From: Nocardioides nitrophenolicus
Lineage (GTDB): Bacteria; Actinomycetota; Actinomycetes; Propionibacteriales; Nocardioidaceae
Assembly (NCBI RefSeq): GCF_016907515.1
Contig: NZ_JAFBBY010000001.1
Coordinates: 434,001 to 498,000 of the forward strand
DNA length: 64,000 bases
Direction: 5' to 3'
Shown in pieces: positions 36,675-44,364 of this stretch (positions are counted from its first letter, which is position 1; each line of letters starts with the position of its first letter). The position numbers and the translations under genes are program-made. The notes beneath the pieces were generated by a model, which was given only the letters and a program-made list of their open reading frames with translations, was not told the origin of the DNA and made no database searches.

Positions 36675-37481
36675 TCAGCCGGCGATCTTGCGGCGGGCGT
36701 CGTCGAGGCGGGACAGCACGGTCCCGTCGATGACGTCGTCACCGATCTCGACCTTCATGCCGCCGAGCACGCCGGGGTCGACGACGATGTTGAGGTGCAC
36801 CGGGCGGCCGTACTGGCGCGTCAGTGCGGAGGCGAGGCGCTGCTGGTCGGCCTCGGTGAGCGGGCGCGCGACGTGGACCGTGGCCACGCCCTCGCCCTGC
36901 ACCTGGGCTGCGGTGCGCTCGTAGTCCTCGAGCGCGGAGACGACGGTCCGGTAGGAGCCGGACAGGGCCTGCTTGACCAGCTGGACGGTGGTCGGGAGCA
37001 CCTTGCCGGCGAGCAGGGTGTCGACCAGCGTGCCCTTGTCGGCCGCGGAGCGGACCGGGTCGGACAGCGCGTCGCGCAGGCCGTGGTTGGCGTTGACCAG
37101 CTGGCGGACGGCGAACAGCTCGTCGACCAGGGTGCCGGCCTGCAGGCCGACGGACCGGACGGCGGCGACGACGCCGAGCTGCTCGAGGGCGTCGGCCAGG
37201 TCGCGCGGACGGGTCCAGCGCCGGCCGGCCGCGTCGCGCAGCAGGCCGACCGTGGCCGCGTCGACCTTGCCGGTGAACAGGTCGCCGACCAGGCCCGAGC
37301 GGGCCTCGGCCGGAACCGACTGGTCGGTCACGACCCGGCGCAGCGCCGGCTCGTCCCGAACGGTGCGGGCCGCGGAGAACAGGTCGCCGGCCACCGCCGA
37401 GGCCGACGCCTCGGCCACCCCACCGACCTGGTCGGTGAGGGCGGCCATGGCGTCTGCGGAGGCGCCGCGGAAGGACACCAT
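36675..37481 (-). CDS. atpH: F1 ATP synthase delta subunit
   Basis: A 268-residue stator subunit linking the F1 head to subunit b. It is longer than the roughly 180 residues of E. coli delta, as usual in actinobacteria. The C-terminus VHLNIVVDPGVLGGMKVEIGD is the family hallmark. The ATG overlaps the atpF stop by one base (TGATG). Unlike in mycobacteria, it is not fused to subunit b. Confidence 0.95.
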   Translation of the reverse strand: MVSFRGASADAMAALTDQVGGVAEASASAVAGDLFSAARTVRDEPALRRVVTDQSVPAEARSGLVGDLFTGKVDAATVGLLRDAAGRRWTRPRDLADALEQLGVVAAVRSVGLQAGTLVDELFAVRQLVNANHGLRDALSDPVRSAADKGTLVDTLLAGKVLPTTVQLVKQALSGSYRTVVSALEDYERTAAQVQGEGVATVHVARPLTEADQQRLASALTRQYGRPVHLNIVVDPGVLGGMKVEIGDDVIDGTVLSRLDDARRKIAG

Positions 37482-38044
37482 CAGGCGTCCTTGCCCGCGT
37501 CGGAGGCGTCGGCCGTCTCCAGCTCGGCGAGGAACCGCTCGACGACTCGCGCCTGGCGGGCGTCGTCGTCGAGCGACTCGCCCACGATGCGGCCGGCGAG
37601 ACCGGTGGCGAGGGTGCCGACCTCGGCACGGAGCGAGGTGACCGCCTGCTGGCGCTCGGCCTCGATCTGCGCCTTGCCGTGCTCGAGGATGCGGTTGGAC
37701 TCGGCCTGGGCCTGCTCCCGCATCTCGGCCACGATCGCAGCACCCTGCTCGCGCGCCTCCTCGCGGATGCGCGCGGCCTCGTGACGGGCGTCGGCCAGCT
37801 GCTGCTCGAGCTCGGCCAGCTTGGCGTCCGCCTCGGCCTGCTTGGTCGCAGCCGCGGCGATGCCGCCCTCGATCGCCGCGGAGCGCTCGGCGAACGTCTT
37901 CTCGAAGTTCGGGACGACGAACTTCTTGATGGCGAAGAACAGGATCGCGAACACCACGAGGGCGAGCACGACCTCGATCCACTCGGGGACGAGCGGGTTG
38001 TGCTCCTCGCCCTCAGCGGCGGCGATGACCAAAAGTGACTTCAT
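37481..38044 (-). CDS. atpF: Fo ATP synthase subunit b
   Basis: A 187-residue peripheral-stalk subunit: one transmembrane helix near residues 22-42 (WIEVVLALVVFAILFFAIKK) followed by a long Ala/Glu/Arg coiled coil. It precedes atpH with a 1-nt overlap. Confidence 0.96.
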   Translation of the reverse strand: MKSLLVIAAAEGEEHNPLVPEWIEVVLALVVFAILFFAIKKFVVPNFEKTFAERSAAIEGGIAAAATKQAEADAKLAELEQQLADARHEAARIREEAREQGAAIVAEMREQAQAESNRILEHGKAQIEAERQQAVTSLRAEVGTLATGLAGRIVGESLDDDARQARVVERFLAELETADASDAGKDA

Positions 38045-38089
38045 GGACCTGACCTAGATCTCGAGCTGACAGGAGGCGGCCGGTTCGGC

Positions 38090-38308
38090 TCAGGTGTTGC
38101 TGGCCTTGAGGACGAACGCCAGGGCGATGCCGATGATGGCGAGGGCCTCGGCGAGCGCGAAGCCGAGGATCGCGATCGACTGGAGGCGGCTCTGCGCCTC
38201 GGGCTGGCGGGCAACGCCGTTGATGTACGCGGCGAAGATGAGACCGATGCCGATACCCGGGCCGATGGCAGCCAGGCCGTAACCGATCATGTTGAGAGAG
38301 CCACCCAT
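38090..38308 (-). CDS. atpE: Fo ATP synthase subunit c (rotor ring)
   Basis: A 72-residue hairpin of two transmembrane helices. It shows the polar loop ARQPEAQSR and the proton-carrying Glu in [12 protein letters not shown]. The first helix glycine pattern ([16 protein letters not shown]) is normal. The ribosome site GAAAGGAA is strong, in keeping with the high copy number of this subunit. Confidence 0.97.
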   Translation of the reverse strand: MGGSLNMIGYGLAAIGPGIGIGLIFAAYINGVARQPEAQSRLQSIAILGFALAEALAIIGIALAFVLKASNT

Positions 38309-38373
38309 GGCTACTTTCCTTTCGGGTTGTTTTCTCTTGGTGAGAACTGTGGGGTTGTGGTCGGGGCGGAGCG

Positions 38374-39171
38374 TCAGTGCTCGTCGGCGAGCGCGCCCTG
38401 GATGTACATGGCGTTCAGCAGGACGAACACGTAGGCCTGCAGGAACTGGACCAGGATCTCCAGGAAGCTCACGAGGATCGCGAGCACCCAGGCCAGCGGG
38501 CCGGCGACGTAGCCGATCCCCCCGACGTGCTCGATGAGGTAGAGGCCACCCGTCGCGAACAGCGCGAGCAGGATGTGGCCCGCGAACATGTTGCAGAACA
38601 GACGCAGCGCGAGCGTGACCGGGCGGACCAGGATGTTGGAGAAGAACTCCAGCGGGACCAGCAGCGGGTACATCACCGGGCTCACGCCCGAGGGGACGCT
38701 CTGCAGCTTGAGGTAGCCGAGGAAGCCGTGCCGCGCGATGCCGACGCCGTTGTAGACGACCCAGGACAGACCCGCCAGCGCGTAGGCCATGCCGGCGCGG
38801 CTGAAGGTCGGGAACTGGATGAACGGGATGGTCGCGAAGATGTTGTTGACCAGGATGAAGAAGAAGACCGTGACGAGATAGGGCACGAACTTCTGGAAGT
38901 CGTGGCTGCCGATGATGTCGCGGGCCACGCTGTTGCGGACGAAGCCGTAGGCGCCCTCGCCGGCGAACTGCAGCTTGCCGGGGACCAGCGCGCGCTTGCG
39001 GGCGGCGAGGTAGAAGAACCCGAACACCAGGATCGCCGCGAGGAACAGCTGGACCATCGGCTTGGTGACCTCGGTGCCGGCGATGCCGGGCAGGTCGAAC
39101 AGGCTGGGCCCCGGGGCGGTGTACCCCTCTCCACCCTCGGCGGCGATGGTGGCACTGGCTGCGATGGTCAC
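38374..39171 (-). CDS. atpB: Fo ATP synthase subunit a
   Basis: A 265-residue membrane subunit forming the proton half-channels. The essential Arg lies in [17 protein letters not shown]. The last two helices ([23 protein letters not shown]; key Gln present) are conserved. It begins 16 nt after the AtpZ-like gene. Confidence 0.97.
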   Translation of the reverse strand: MTIAASATIAAEGGEGYTAPGPSLFDLPGIAGTEVTKPMVQLFLAAILVFGFFYLAARKRALVPGKLQFAGEGAYGFVRNSVARDIIGSHDFQKFVPYLVTVFFFILVNNIFATIPFIQFPTFSRAGMAYALAGLSWVVYNGVGIARHGFLGYLKLQSVPSGVSPVMYPLLVPLEFFSNILVRPVTLALRLFCNMFAGHILLALFATGGLYLIEHVGGIGYVAGPLAWVLAILVSFLEILVQFLQAYVFVLLNAMYIQGALADEH

Positions 39172-39187
39172 CAGGTCTCCTCTACGG

Positions 39188-39451
39188 TCACTGCTCGTCG
39201 GAACTGTCGGGCTTCGGGCTGTCGGGTGGAGCTGGTGATGCTGGTGGCGCAGGTGGCATCGTGCGGAACCGCCTGGCCGTCATGAAGATCCCCAGCGCGG
39301 CACCCGCGAGAATGCCCACCGCCACGAGGAACGTGGTGCCCAGCCAGCGGTCTGCGAGCCAGCCGAGAAAGCCGTAGAAGGCGACCCCGGCCACGACGTA
39401 GCCGAACGCATGCCACGGATCGCCCTGGGGCTTCTCCTCGGGCTGACTCAT
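39188..39451 (-). CDS. AtpZ/AtpI-family small membrane protein
   Basis: An 87-residue protein with two transmembrane helices (HAFGYVVAGVAFYGFLGWLAD and TTFLVAVGILAGAALGIFM) and a Pro/Ser/Asp-rich tail. The family precedes atpB in many bacteria and is thought to help c-ring assembly or magnesium entry. It lies between the AtpI-like gene and atpB, in the operon. Confidence 0.88.
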   Translation of the reverse strand: MSQPEEKPQGDPWHAFGYVVAGVAFYGFLGWLADRWLGTTFLVAVGILAGAALGIFMTARRFRTMPPAPPASPAPPDSPKPDSSDEQ

Positions 39452-39481
39452 TGCGACCCGGACAATAGCAGCAGCTCAGGG

Positions 39482-39928
39482 TCACCGCGCACCGCCCTCG
39501 ACCGGGGCGCCGGGACGCGGCTCGAAGGCCGGTATCCGCGCCGTCGTGGCCAGCACGATCTGCACCGTCATCCACACGAAGGCGCCGAGGATGATGGCCA
39601 CGCCGACCCAGGTGCTGTCGAGCTCGTCGTCGAGCAGGCCCGACTCGTTGAGCGCCACGAAGACGAGCGCCATGGCCACCACCTGGAAGGTGTAGGTCAC
39701 CATCGCGAACAGCAGCGACGCGGTCGGCATCAGCCGCGAGACGAGCTCGACGGCGAAGGAGCCGAAGGCGAAGACGCCGACGGCGATCACTCCCCCGACG
39801 GCGGCGCCGAGCGCGGCCGCCGAGCCGGCGACCAGGGCCGCGACCGCGACGAGGAGCACCGCGGCGACGGCGGCCACCAGGGCTGCACGCGTCACCACGC
39901 GGTGGGTCCGGGTCTCGGTCGTCAGCAT
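39482..39928 (-). CDS. atpI: ATP synthase I chain-like membrane protein
   Basis: A 148-residue protein with four transmembrane helices, first gene of the ATP synthase operon. It matches the position and topology of actinobacterial AtpI (Rv1303-like). ATG 39928 (MLTTETRTHRVV) was chosen; an in-frame extension to 40060 would run back inside the upstream transferase gene. The Rex-like dyad at 39987-40004 lies 59-76 nt upstream. Confidence 0.85.
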   Translation of the reverse strand: MLTTETRTHRVVTRAALVAAVAAVLLVAVAALVAGSAAALGAAVGGVIAVGVFAFGSFAVELVSRLMPTASLLFAMVTYTFQVVAMALVFVALNESGLLDDELDSTWVGVAIILGAFVWMTVQIVLATTARIPAFEPRPGAPVEGGAR

Positions 39929-39986
39929 CGGCGGCCGTTCTGCTCGGGTGCGTCCTGGGCGGTCCCGGAGACTGCTCTCCGGGAGT

Positions 39987-40004
39987 TCGTGAAAGTTATC
40001 ACAA
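39987..40004. promoter_or_regulatory. Rex-like (NADH-sensing repressor) operator upstream of atp operon
   Basis: Read on the minus strand, TTGTGATAACTTTCACGA matches the Rex dyad TTGTGA-N6-TCACAA at all but one arm position. It overlaps the last codons of the upstream transferase and sits where an atpI promoter would lie. In Streptomyces Rex is known to control respiratory operons, including atp genes in at least one species. Confidence 0.55.
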
Positions 40005-41183
40005 AGTCCCGGAGGGCTCCGAATCGGGGGTGCGGTCCGCGGGTGCCGCGGCCCCGTCACCGGCGGCCTCCGCCGGGTCGTGCACGTGCGGCAGCGCGAA
40101 CGTGAGCACCAGGGTCACCACCAGGGCCACGCCGAGGCCGGCCCACACCACCGGGCCGGTGAACACGCTGGCCAGCACCACGCCGAAGGCGATCAGCCCG
40201 GCCCACAGCCACATGATGATCACCGCGCGGCGGTGGGAGTGCCCGATCTCGAGCAGCCGGTGGTGGAGGTGCTGCTTGTCGGGGGCGAACGGCGAGCGCC
40301 CGGCCCGCGTGCGTCGTACGACGGCCAGCACCAGGTCGCCCAGCGGCACGATCAGGATCAGGATCGGGAGCGCGAACGGCAGCAGCACCGGCAGCAGGCT
40401 GGACCGGGTGCCGTCGGCGCCCTGGGCCAGGTCGCCGGGCGCGAACTGGGTGGTGATCGTGATCGCGGTGGCCGAGAGGACCAGCCCGATCAGCATCGAG
40501 CCGCTGTCGCCCATGAACAGCCGGGCCGGGTGGAAGTTGTGCACCAGGAAGCCCACGCAGGCGCCCGCCAGGGCCGCCGAGAGCAGTGCTCCGGTCGTGG
40601 CCCGGCTGACGTCGTTGAGCACCGAGAGCGCGTAGCAGAACAGGAAGAACGCCGACGCGCTGATCCCGATCACGCCGGCGGCCAGCCCGTCGAGCCCGTC
40701 GATGAAGTTGACGGCGTTCACCGTCGCCAGCACCACGAAGGCGGTCAGCAGCGCCCCCTGCGCCAGGTCGAGGGAGAAGACCTCGCCGGTGGCCTGGTAG
40801 AAGTACTTGAACTGGATGCCGGCGTACACCAGCACTCCCACCGCCAGCACCTGGCCACCGAACTTGGTGAGCGCGTCGAGGTCGAAGATGTCGTCGACCA
40901 CGCCGACCGCGCAGACCAGGGTCCCGGCCACCAGCACCGACAGCGCGTCGTCGGAGAACGGGTTGCGGGTGCTCAGGAAGGGCAGCTGCTGGGCGACGAG
41001 GTAGGCCGCCCACAGCCCACCCAGCATCGCCAGCCCCCCGAGATAGGGGATCGGCTCGGCGTGGACGTCGCGGTCGCGCACCTTCGCGACCGCGCCCGTG
41101 CGCAGCGCGATCTCCCGGGCGACGACCGTCAGCAGGTAGGTGACGATCGCGGCGACGAGGAAGACGACGAGGTACTCACGCAT
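39999..41183 (-). CDS. MraY/WecA-family undecaprenyl-phosphate sugar-1-phosphate transferase
   Basis: A 394-residue polytopic membrane enzyme that attaches a sugar-1-phosphate, usually GlcNAc-1-phosphate, to the lipid carrier, starting a cell-wall polymer such as arabinogalactan linker or teichoic acid. Motifs: VGVVDDIFDLDAL (Asp pair), NAVNFIDGLDGLAAG, FMGDSGSMLIG and the cytoplasmic HLHHRLLEIGHS. The mycobacterial homologue (Rv1302) also sits just before the atp operon. It overlaps the sua5-like gene by 8 nt. Confidence 0.93.
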   Translation of the reverse strand: MREYLVVFLVAAIVTYLLTVVAREIALRTGAVAKVRDRDVHAEPIPYLGGLAMLGGLWAAYLVAQQLPFLSTRNPFSDDALSVLVAGTLVCAVGVVDDIFDLDALTKFGGQVLAVGVLVYAGIQFKYFYQATGEVFSLDLAQGALLTAFVVLATVNAVNFIDGLDGLAAGVIGISASAFFLFCYALSVLNDVSRATTGALLSAALAGACVGFLVHNFHPARLFMGDSGSMLIGLVLSATAITITTQFAPGDLAQGADGTRSSLLPVLLPFALPILILIVPLGDLVLAVVRRTRAGRSPFAPDKQHLHHRLLEIGHSHRRAVIIMWLWAGLIAFGVVLASVFTGPVVWAGLGVALVVTLVLTFALPHVHDPAEAAGDGAAAPADRTPDSEPSGTL

Positions 41184-41907
41184 CGGCGGGTGCGGCCCCC
41201 TGACCCTCGGGCTCCTCGGGCTCGTCGGGCGCGTCGTCGGGCTCGACCTGGACGGTGACGCCGAGGTCGGCGAGCGCGGCGTCGAGGTCGGCGACCGGGA
41301 TCGCGCCCAGCCGCAGCAGCCGGGGCCGCTCGCCGGTGGCGTCGACGATGGTCGACGGCACGCCGCCCGGCGAGGCGCCCGCGTCGACGACGACCGCCAC
41401 CGACTCCCCCAGCATCTCCAGCGCCGCGTCCGCGTCGAGCGCGGCGGGGCTGCCGGACAGGTTGGCCGAGCTCACCGCGAGCGGGCCGGTGCGGTCCAGC
41501 AGCTCGCGGGCCACGGCGTGGTCGGGCATCCGGATCGCGACCGTGCCGCGGGTCTCCCCCAGGTCCCACTGCAGTGAGGGCTGCTGGTGGCACACGATGG
41601 TCAGCGCGCCCGGCCAGAACCGCTCGACCAGCGGGGTGACGTACGCCGGCACCCGGGTCGCGAGCGCCTCGAGGGTGCCCTTGGTGCCGACCAGCACGGG
41701 CGGCGGCATCTCGCGGCCGCGGCCCTTGGCGGCCAGCAGCCGGGTGACCGCCTCGGGGTCGAAGGCGTCGGCGCCGACGCCGTAGACGGTGTCGGTGGGG
41801 AGCACGACCAGGCGGCCCAGCCGGACGGCACGGCTCGCCGCGTCCAGCGCCGCCTCGCGCTCCTCGTCGGTCTCGGTCGGGAACCGCTCGGCACTCACGC
41901 GCTCCAT
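41176..41907 (-). CDS. Threonylcarbamoyl-AMP synthase (Sua5/YwlC/YrdC)
   Basis: Makes threonylcarbamoyl-AMP for the t6A modification of tRNAs that read ANN codons. The 243 residues show the YrdC signatures [39 protein letters not shown] and [12 protein letters not shown] disordered acidic C-terminal tail follows. It overlaps prmC by 13 nt and the transferase by 8 nt, so the three are tightly coupled. Confidence 0.93.
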   Translation of the reverse strand: MERVSAERFPTETDEEREAALDAASRAVRLGRLVVLPTDTVYGVGADAFDPEAVTRLLAAKGRGREMPPPVLVGTKGTLEALATRVPAYVTPLVERFWPGALTIVCHQQPSLQWDLGETRGTVAIRMPDHAVARELLDRTGPLAVSSANLSGSPAALDADAALEMLGESVAVVVDAGASPGGVPSTIVDATGERPRLLRLGAIPVADLDAALADLGVTVQVEPDDAPDEPEEPEGQGAAPADA

Positions 41908-42779
41908 CCTTCCACTGCCTCGCGCTCATGGCGCGGGCGGCGTGCCGTGGTGAACCGCGGCCGGCCGGCGAGGTCGCGGTGGTCGCGGACCTCCTCCCAG
42001 CGCCCGCCGCGGCTGAACACCGCCGGCGCGGACTCCCCCTGGGCGTCGGCGTGCTCGACGCCGACCACCCCGCCCGGCCTCAGCAGCACCAGGCCACGGG
42101 CGGCGATCACCCGGATCGCGTCCAGCCCGTCGGCCCCGGAAAACAGGGCCAGGTGCGGATCGTGGTCGCGGGCCTCCACAGCCACCGACTCCCATGCCTC
42201 CAGCGGGACGTACGGCGGGTTGCTCACCAGCACGTCGACCTGCCCGGCGAGGTCGTCGAAGGCGGTGGCGAGGTCGCCGAGGCGCAGCTCGACGCCCGTG
42301 CCGGCGAGGTTGCGCTCCGCCCAGGCGTGGGCGGGCGGGTCGAGCTCGACGGCGTGCACCCGCGCCTGCGGCACCTCGTCGGCGATGCTCTTCGCGATCA
42401 CCCCGGAGCCGGTGCACAGGTCGACGACCAGCGGTCGCGCTCCGGTGGCCGCGAGGGCGGCGGCGTGCTCGATCGCCCAGCCGGCGAGCAGCTCGGTCTC
42501 GGGACGCGGCACGAAGACGCCCGGGCCGACCGCCACCTCGACGTGGCGGAACCAGGCCGCGCCGAGGAGGTGCTGCAGCGGCTCCCGGGCGGCCCGGCGG
42601 GCCAGCAGGTCGTCGTACCGCTGGGCCTGGTCGGCGCTCACCGGCGGGTCGAGCAGGAGGGCGCCGCGCGTCGTACCGAGGACGTGGGCCAGGAGCTCGG
42701 CGGCGTCGTGCTCGGGGCTCGCGACCCCGGCCTCGCCGAGCCGCTGCGCCGCGACCCGGACGAGCTGCTTCGCCGGCAT
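41895..42779 (-). CDS. prmC: Release-factor glutamine methyltransferase
   Basis: A 294-residue SAM-dependent enzyme that methylates the GGQ glutamine of release factors. It has SAM motif [17 protein letters not shown] and catalytic NPPY ([13 protein letters not shown]). It directly follows its substrate gene prfA, one nt after the prfA stop. Confidence 0.95.
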   Translation of the reverse strand: MPAKQLVRVAAQRLGEAGVASPEHDAAELLAHVLGTTRGALLLDPPVSADQAQRYDDLLARRAAREPLQHLLGAAWFRHVEVAVGPGVFVPRPETELLAGWAIEHAAALAATGARPLVVDLCTGSGVIAKSIADEVPQARVHAVELDPPAHAWAERNLAGTGVELRLGDLATAFDDLAGQVDVLVSNPPYVPLEAWESVAVEARDHDPHLALFSGADGLDAIRVIAARGLVLLRPGGVVGVEHADAQGESAPAVFSRGGRWEEVRDHRDLAGRPRFTTARRPRHEREAVEGWSA

Positions 42780-42780
42780 C

Positions 42781-43854
42781 TCAGTCCTCGAGCGCGGCGA
42801 GCCGGGCGGCCAGGTCCGCCTCGACGCAGGAGTCGAGGACCGGCTGGAGGTCGCCGTCGAGGACCTGGTCGAGGTTGTAGGCCTTGTAGCCGGTGCGGTG
42901 GTCGGAGATCCGGTTCTCCGGGAAGTTGTAGGTGCGGATCCGCTCGGAGCGGTCGACGGTGCGGACCTGGCTGCGGCGCGCGTCGCTGGCCTCGGCGTCG
43001 GCGGCCTCCTGGGCGGCCTGGAGCAGCCGGGCCCGCAGGATGCGCATCGCCTGCTCCTTGTTCTGCAGCTGCGACTTCTCGTTCTGGCAGCTGACCACGA
43101 TCCCGGTCGGCAGATGGGTGATCCGCACCGCCGAGTCGGTCGTGTTGACGCTCTGGCCGCCCGGCCCCGAGGAGCGGAAGACGTCGATGCGCAGGTCGTT
43201 GTCGTTGATCTCCACGTCGACCTGCTCGGCCTCCGGCATCACCAGCACCCCGGCCGCACTGGTGTGGATCCGGCCCTGCGACTCGGTGACGGGCACCCGC
43301 TGCACGCGGTGCACGCCGCCCTCGTACTTGAGCAGGGCGTACGGCGTCTGCCCCGGCTCGGCGCTGCCCGGGCTCTTCACCGCGACCGTCACCGACTTGT
43401 AGCCGCCGAGGTCGGACTCGGTGGCGTCGAGGATCTCGCTCTTCCAGCCGCGGCGCTCCGCATAGCGCGAGTACATGCGGAGCAGGTCGCCGGCGAACAG
43501 CGCGCTCTCTTCGCCGCCCTCCCCCGACTTCACCTCGAGCAGCACGTCCTTGTCGTCGGCCGGGTCGCGCGGCACGAGCAGCCGGCGCAGCCGCTCGGCC
43601 GCGTCCTCGCGCTGGGCCAGGAGGGACTCGACCTCCTCGGCGAAGGCCGGGTCGTCGGCCGCCAGCTCCCGCGCCGCCTCGGCGTCCTCGCCGTGGCGCT
43701 GCCACTCGCGCCAGGTCGCGATCACCGCGTTCAGCTCGGCGTAGCGGCGGTTGAGGGTGCGGGCCAGGCGGGCGTCGGCGTGGGTCTCGGGAAGCGCCAG
43801 CTTCGACTCGAGGTCGGCGTGCTCGGTGAGCATGCCCTCGACGGCTTCGAACAC
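42781..43854 (-). CDS. prfA: Peptide chain release factor 1
   Basis: A 357-residue factor that ends translation at UAA and UAG. The GGQ motif ([17 protein letters not shown]) and the recognition domain are intact. Start: GTG 43854 ([12 protein letters not shown]) with AGGAG just upstream gives the standard length; an in-frame upstream start at 43974 would run through the palindrome region. Followed by prmC. Confidence 0.97.
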   Translation of the reverse strand: MFEAVEGMLTEHADLESKLALPETHADARLARTLNRRYAELNAVIATWREWQRHGEDAEAARELAADDPAFAEEVESLLAQREDAAERLRRLLVPRDPADDKDVLLEVKSGEGGEESALFAGDLLRMYSRYAERRGWKSEILDATESDLGGYKSVTVAVKSPGSAEPGQTPYALLKYEGGVHRVQRVPVTESQGRIHTSAAGVLVMPEAEQVDVEINDNDLRIDVFRSSGPGGQSVNTTDSAVRITHLPTGIVVSCQNEKSQLQNKEQAMRILRARLLQAAQEAADAEASDARRSQVRTVDRSERIRTYNFPENRISDHRTGYKAYNLDQVLDGDLQPVLDSCVEADLAARLAALED

Positions 43855-43884
43855 CTGGACTCCTCGGGTGGTGGTGCGGCTGCA

Positions 43885-43942
43885 GGAATCGCCGGTCGAC
43901 CGGCGATTCCGACGCTTGTCGGGCGTTGCAACGGCCGACAAG
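43885..43942. repeat. Two tandem palindromes upstream of prfA
   Basis: A 26-bp perfect palindrome at 43885-43910 (half-site GGAATCGCCGGTC) is followed by a 28-bp palindrome at 43915-43942 (CTTGTCGGGCGTT and complement, one mismatched pair). Together with the terminator at 43982-44014 they fill the prfA-rpmE gap. They may be part of the rpmE read-out, a prfA leader structure or a repeat element. Confidence 0.7.
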
Positions 43943-43981
43943 TGCCAGAAATGCCCGTCAAGTGGCCGGGACAAAGCGAAA

Positions 43982-44014
43982 CGCCGGCCATCCGCACGGG
44001 GCGGACGGCCGGCG
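43982..44014 (-). terminator. Terminator after rpmE
   Basis: Stem CGCCGGCC-A-TCCGC pairs with 44001-44014 (one mismatch) around ACGGG. In the rpmE direction it is followed by TTTCGCTTTG, a weak U-rich tract. Confidence 0.65.
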
Positions 44015-44025
44015 CTCGGAGCCGG

Positions 44026-44241
44026 CTACTTCTTGCCGACGTTGGCGTAGCGGGCCTCGAAGCGGGCGACGCGGCCGCCGGTGTCGAGGATCTTCTGCTT
44101 GCCGGTGTAGAACGGGTGGCACTGCGAGCAGACGTCGGCGTGGATCGAGCCGGACGTGGCGGTGCTGCGGGTGGTGAACGAGGCGCCACAGGTGCAGGTC
44201 ACCTGGGTCACGACGTACTCGGGGTGGATGTCCTTCTTCAT
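44026..44241 (-). CDS. rpmE: 50S ribosomal protein L31
   Basis: A 71-residue zinc-containing form of bL31: CTCGASF and [13 protein letters not shown] supply the Cys ligands. It starts [10 protein letters not shown] as is typical. It has its own promoter after the rho terminator (TAGAAT at 44308-44313). Confidence 0.97.
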   Translation of the reverse strand: MKKDIHPEYVVTQVTCTCGASFTTRSTATSGSIHADVCSQCHPFYTGKQKILDTGGRVARFEARYANVGKK

Positions 44242-44307
44242 GGTGTCCTCTCACGGGGGTCCGGGTCGCACCACGGGTTGTGGAGCGTGAACCGGAGCCA
44301 ACAGACG

Positions 44308-44313
44308 ATTCTA
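44308..44313 (-). promoter_or_regulatory. Probable -10 element for rpmE
   Basis: TAGAAT on the minus strand, 67 nt upstream of the rpmE start and immediately after the rho stem-loop, so rpmE is likely transcribed separately from rho. Confidence 0.5.
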
Positions 44314-44362
44314 CGGCTCGCGCGTACGCCACCCAAATGCCGGGTGCCGTACGCGCGAGCCG
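44314..44362 (-). terminator. Stem-loop after rho
   Basis: 15-bp perfect arms (CGGCTCGCGCGTACG, 44314-44328, with 44348-44362) enclose a second small CACCC/GGGTG stem. It starts 2 nt after the rho stop and has no U-tract. Confidence 0.75.
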
Positions 44363-44364
44363 GC

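Noticed and set aside
36675..37982. 435-codon atpH frame suggesting an atpF-atpH fusion
   Set aside because: atpF is in its own frame with its own stop; atpH starts at 37481. The upstream part is shadow.
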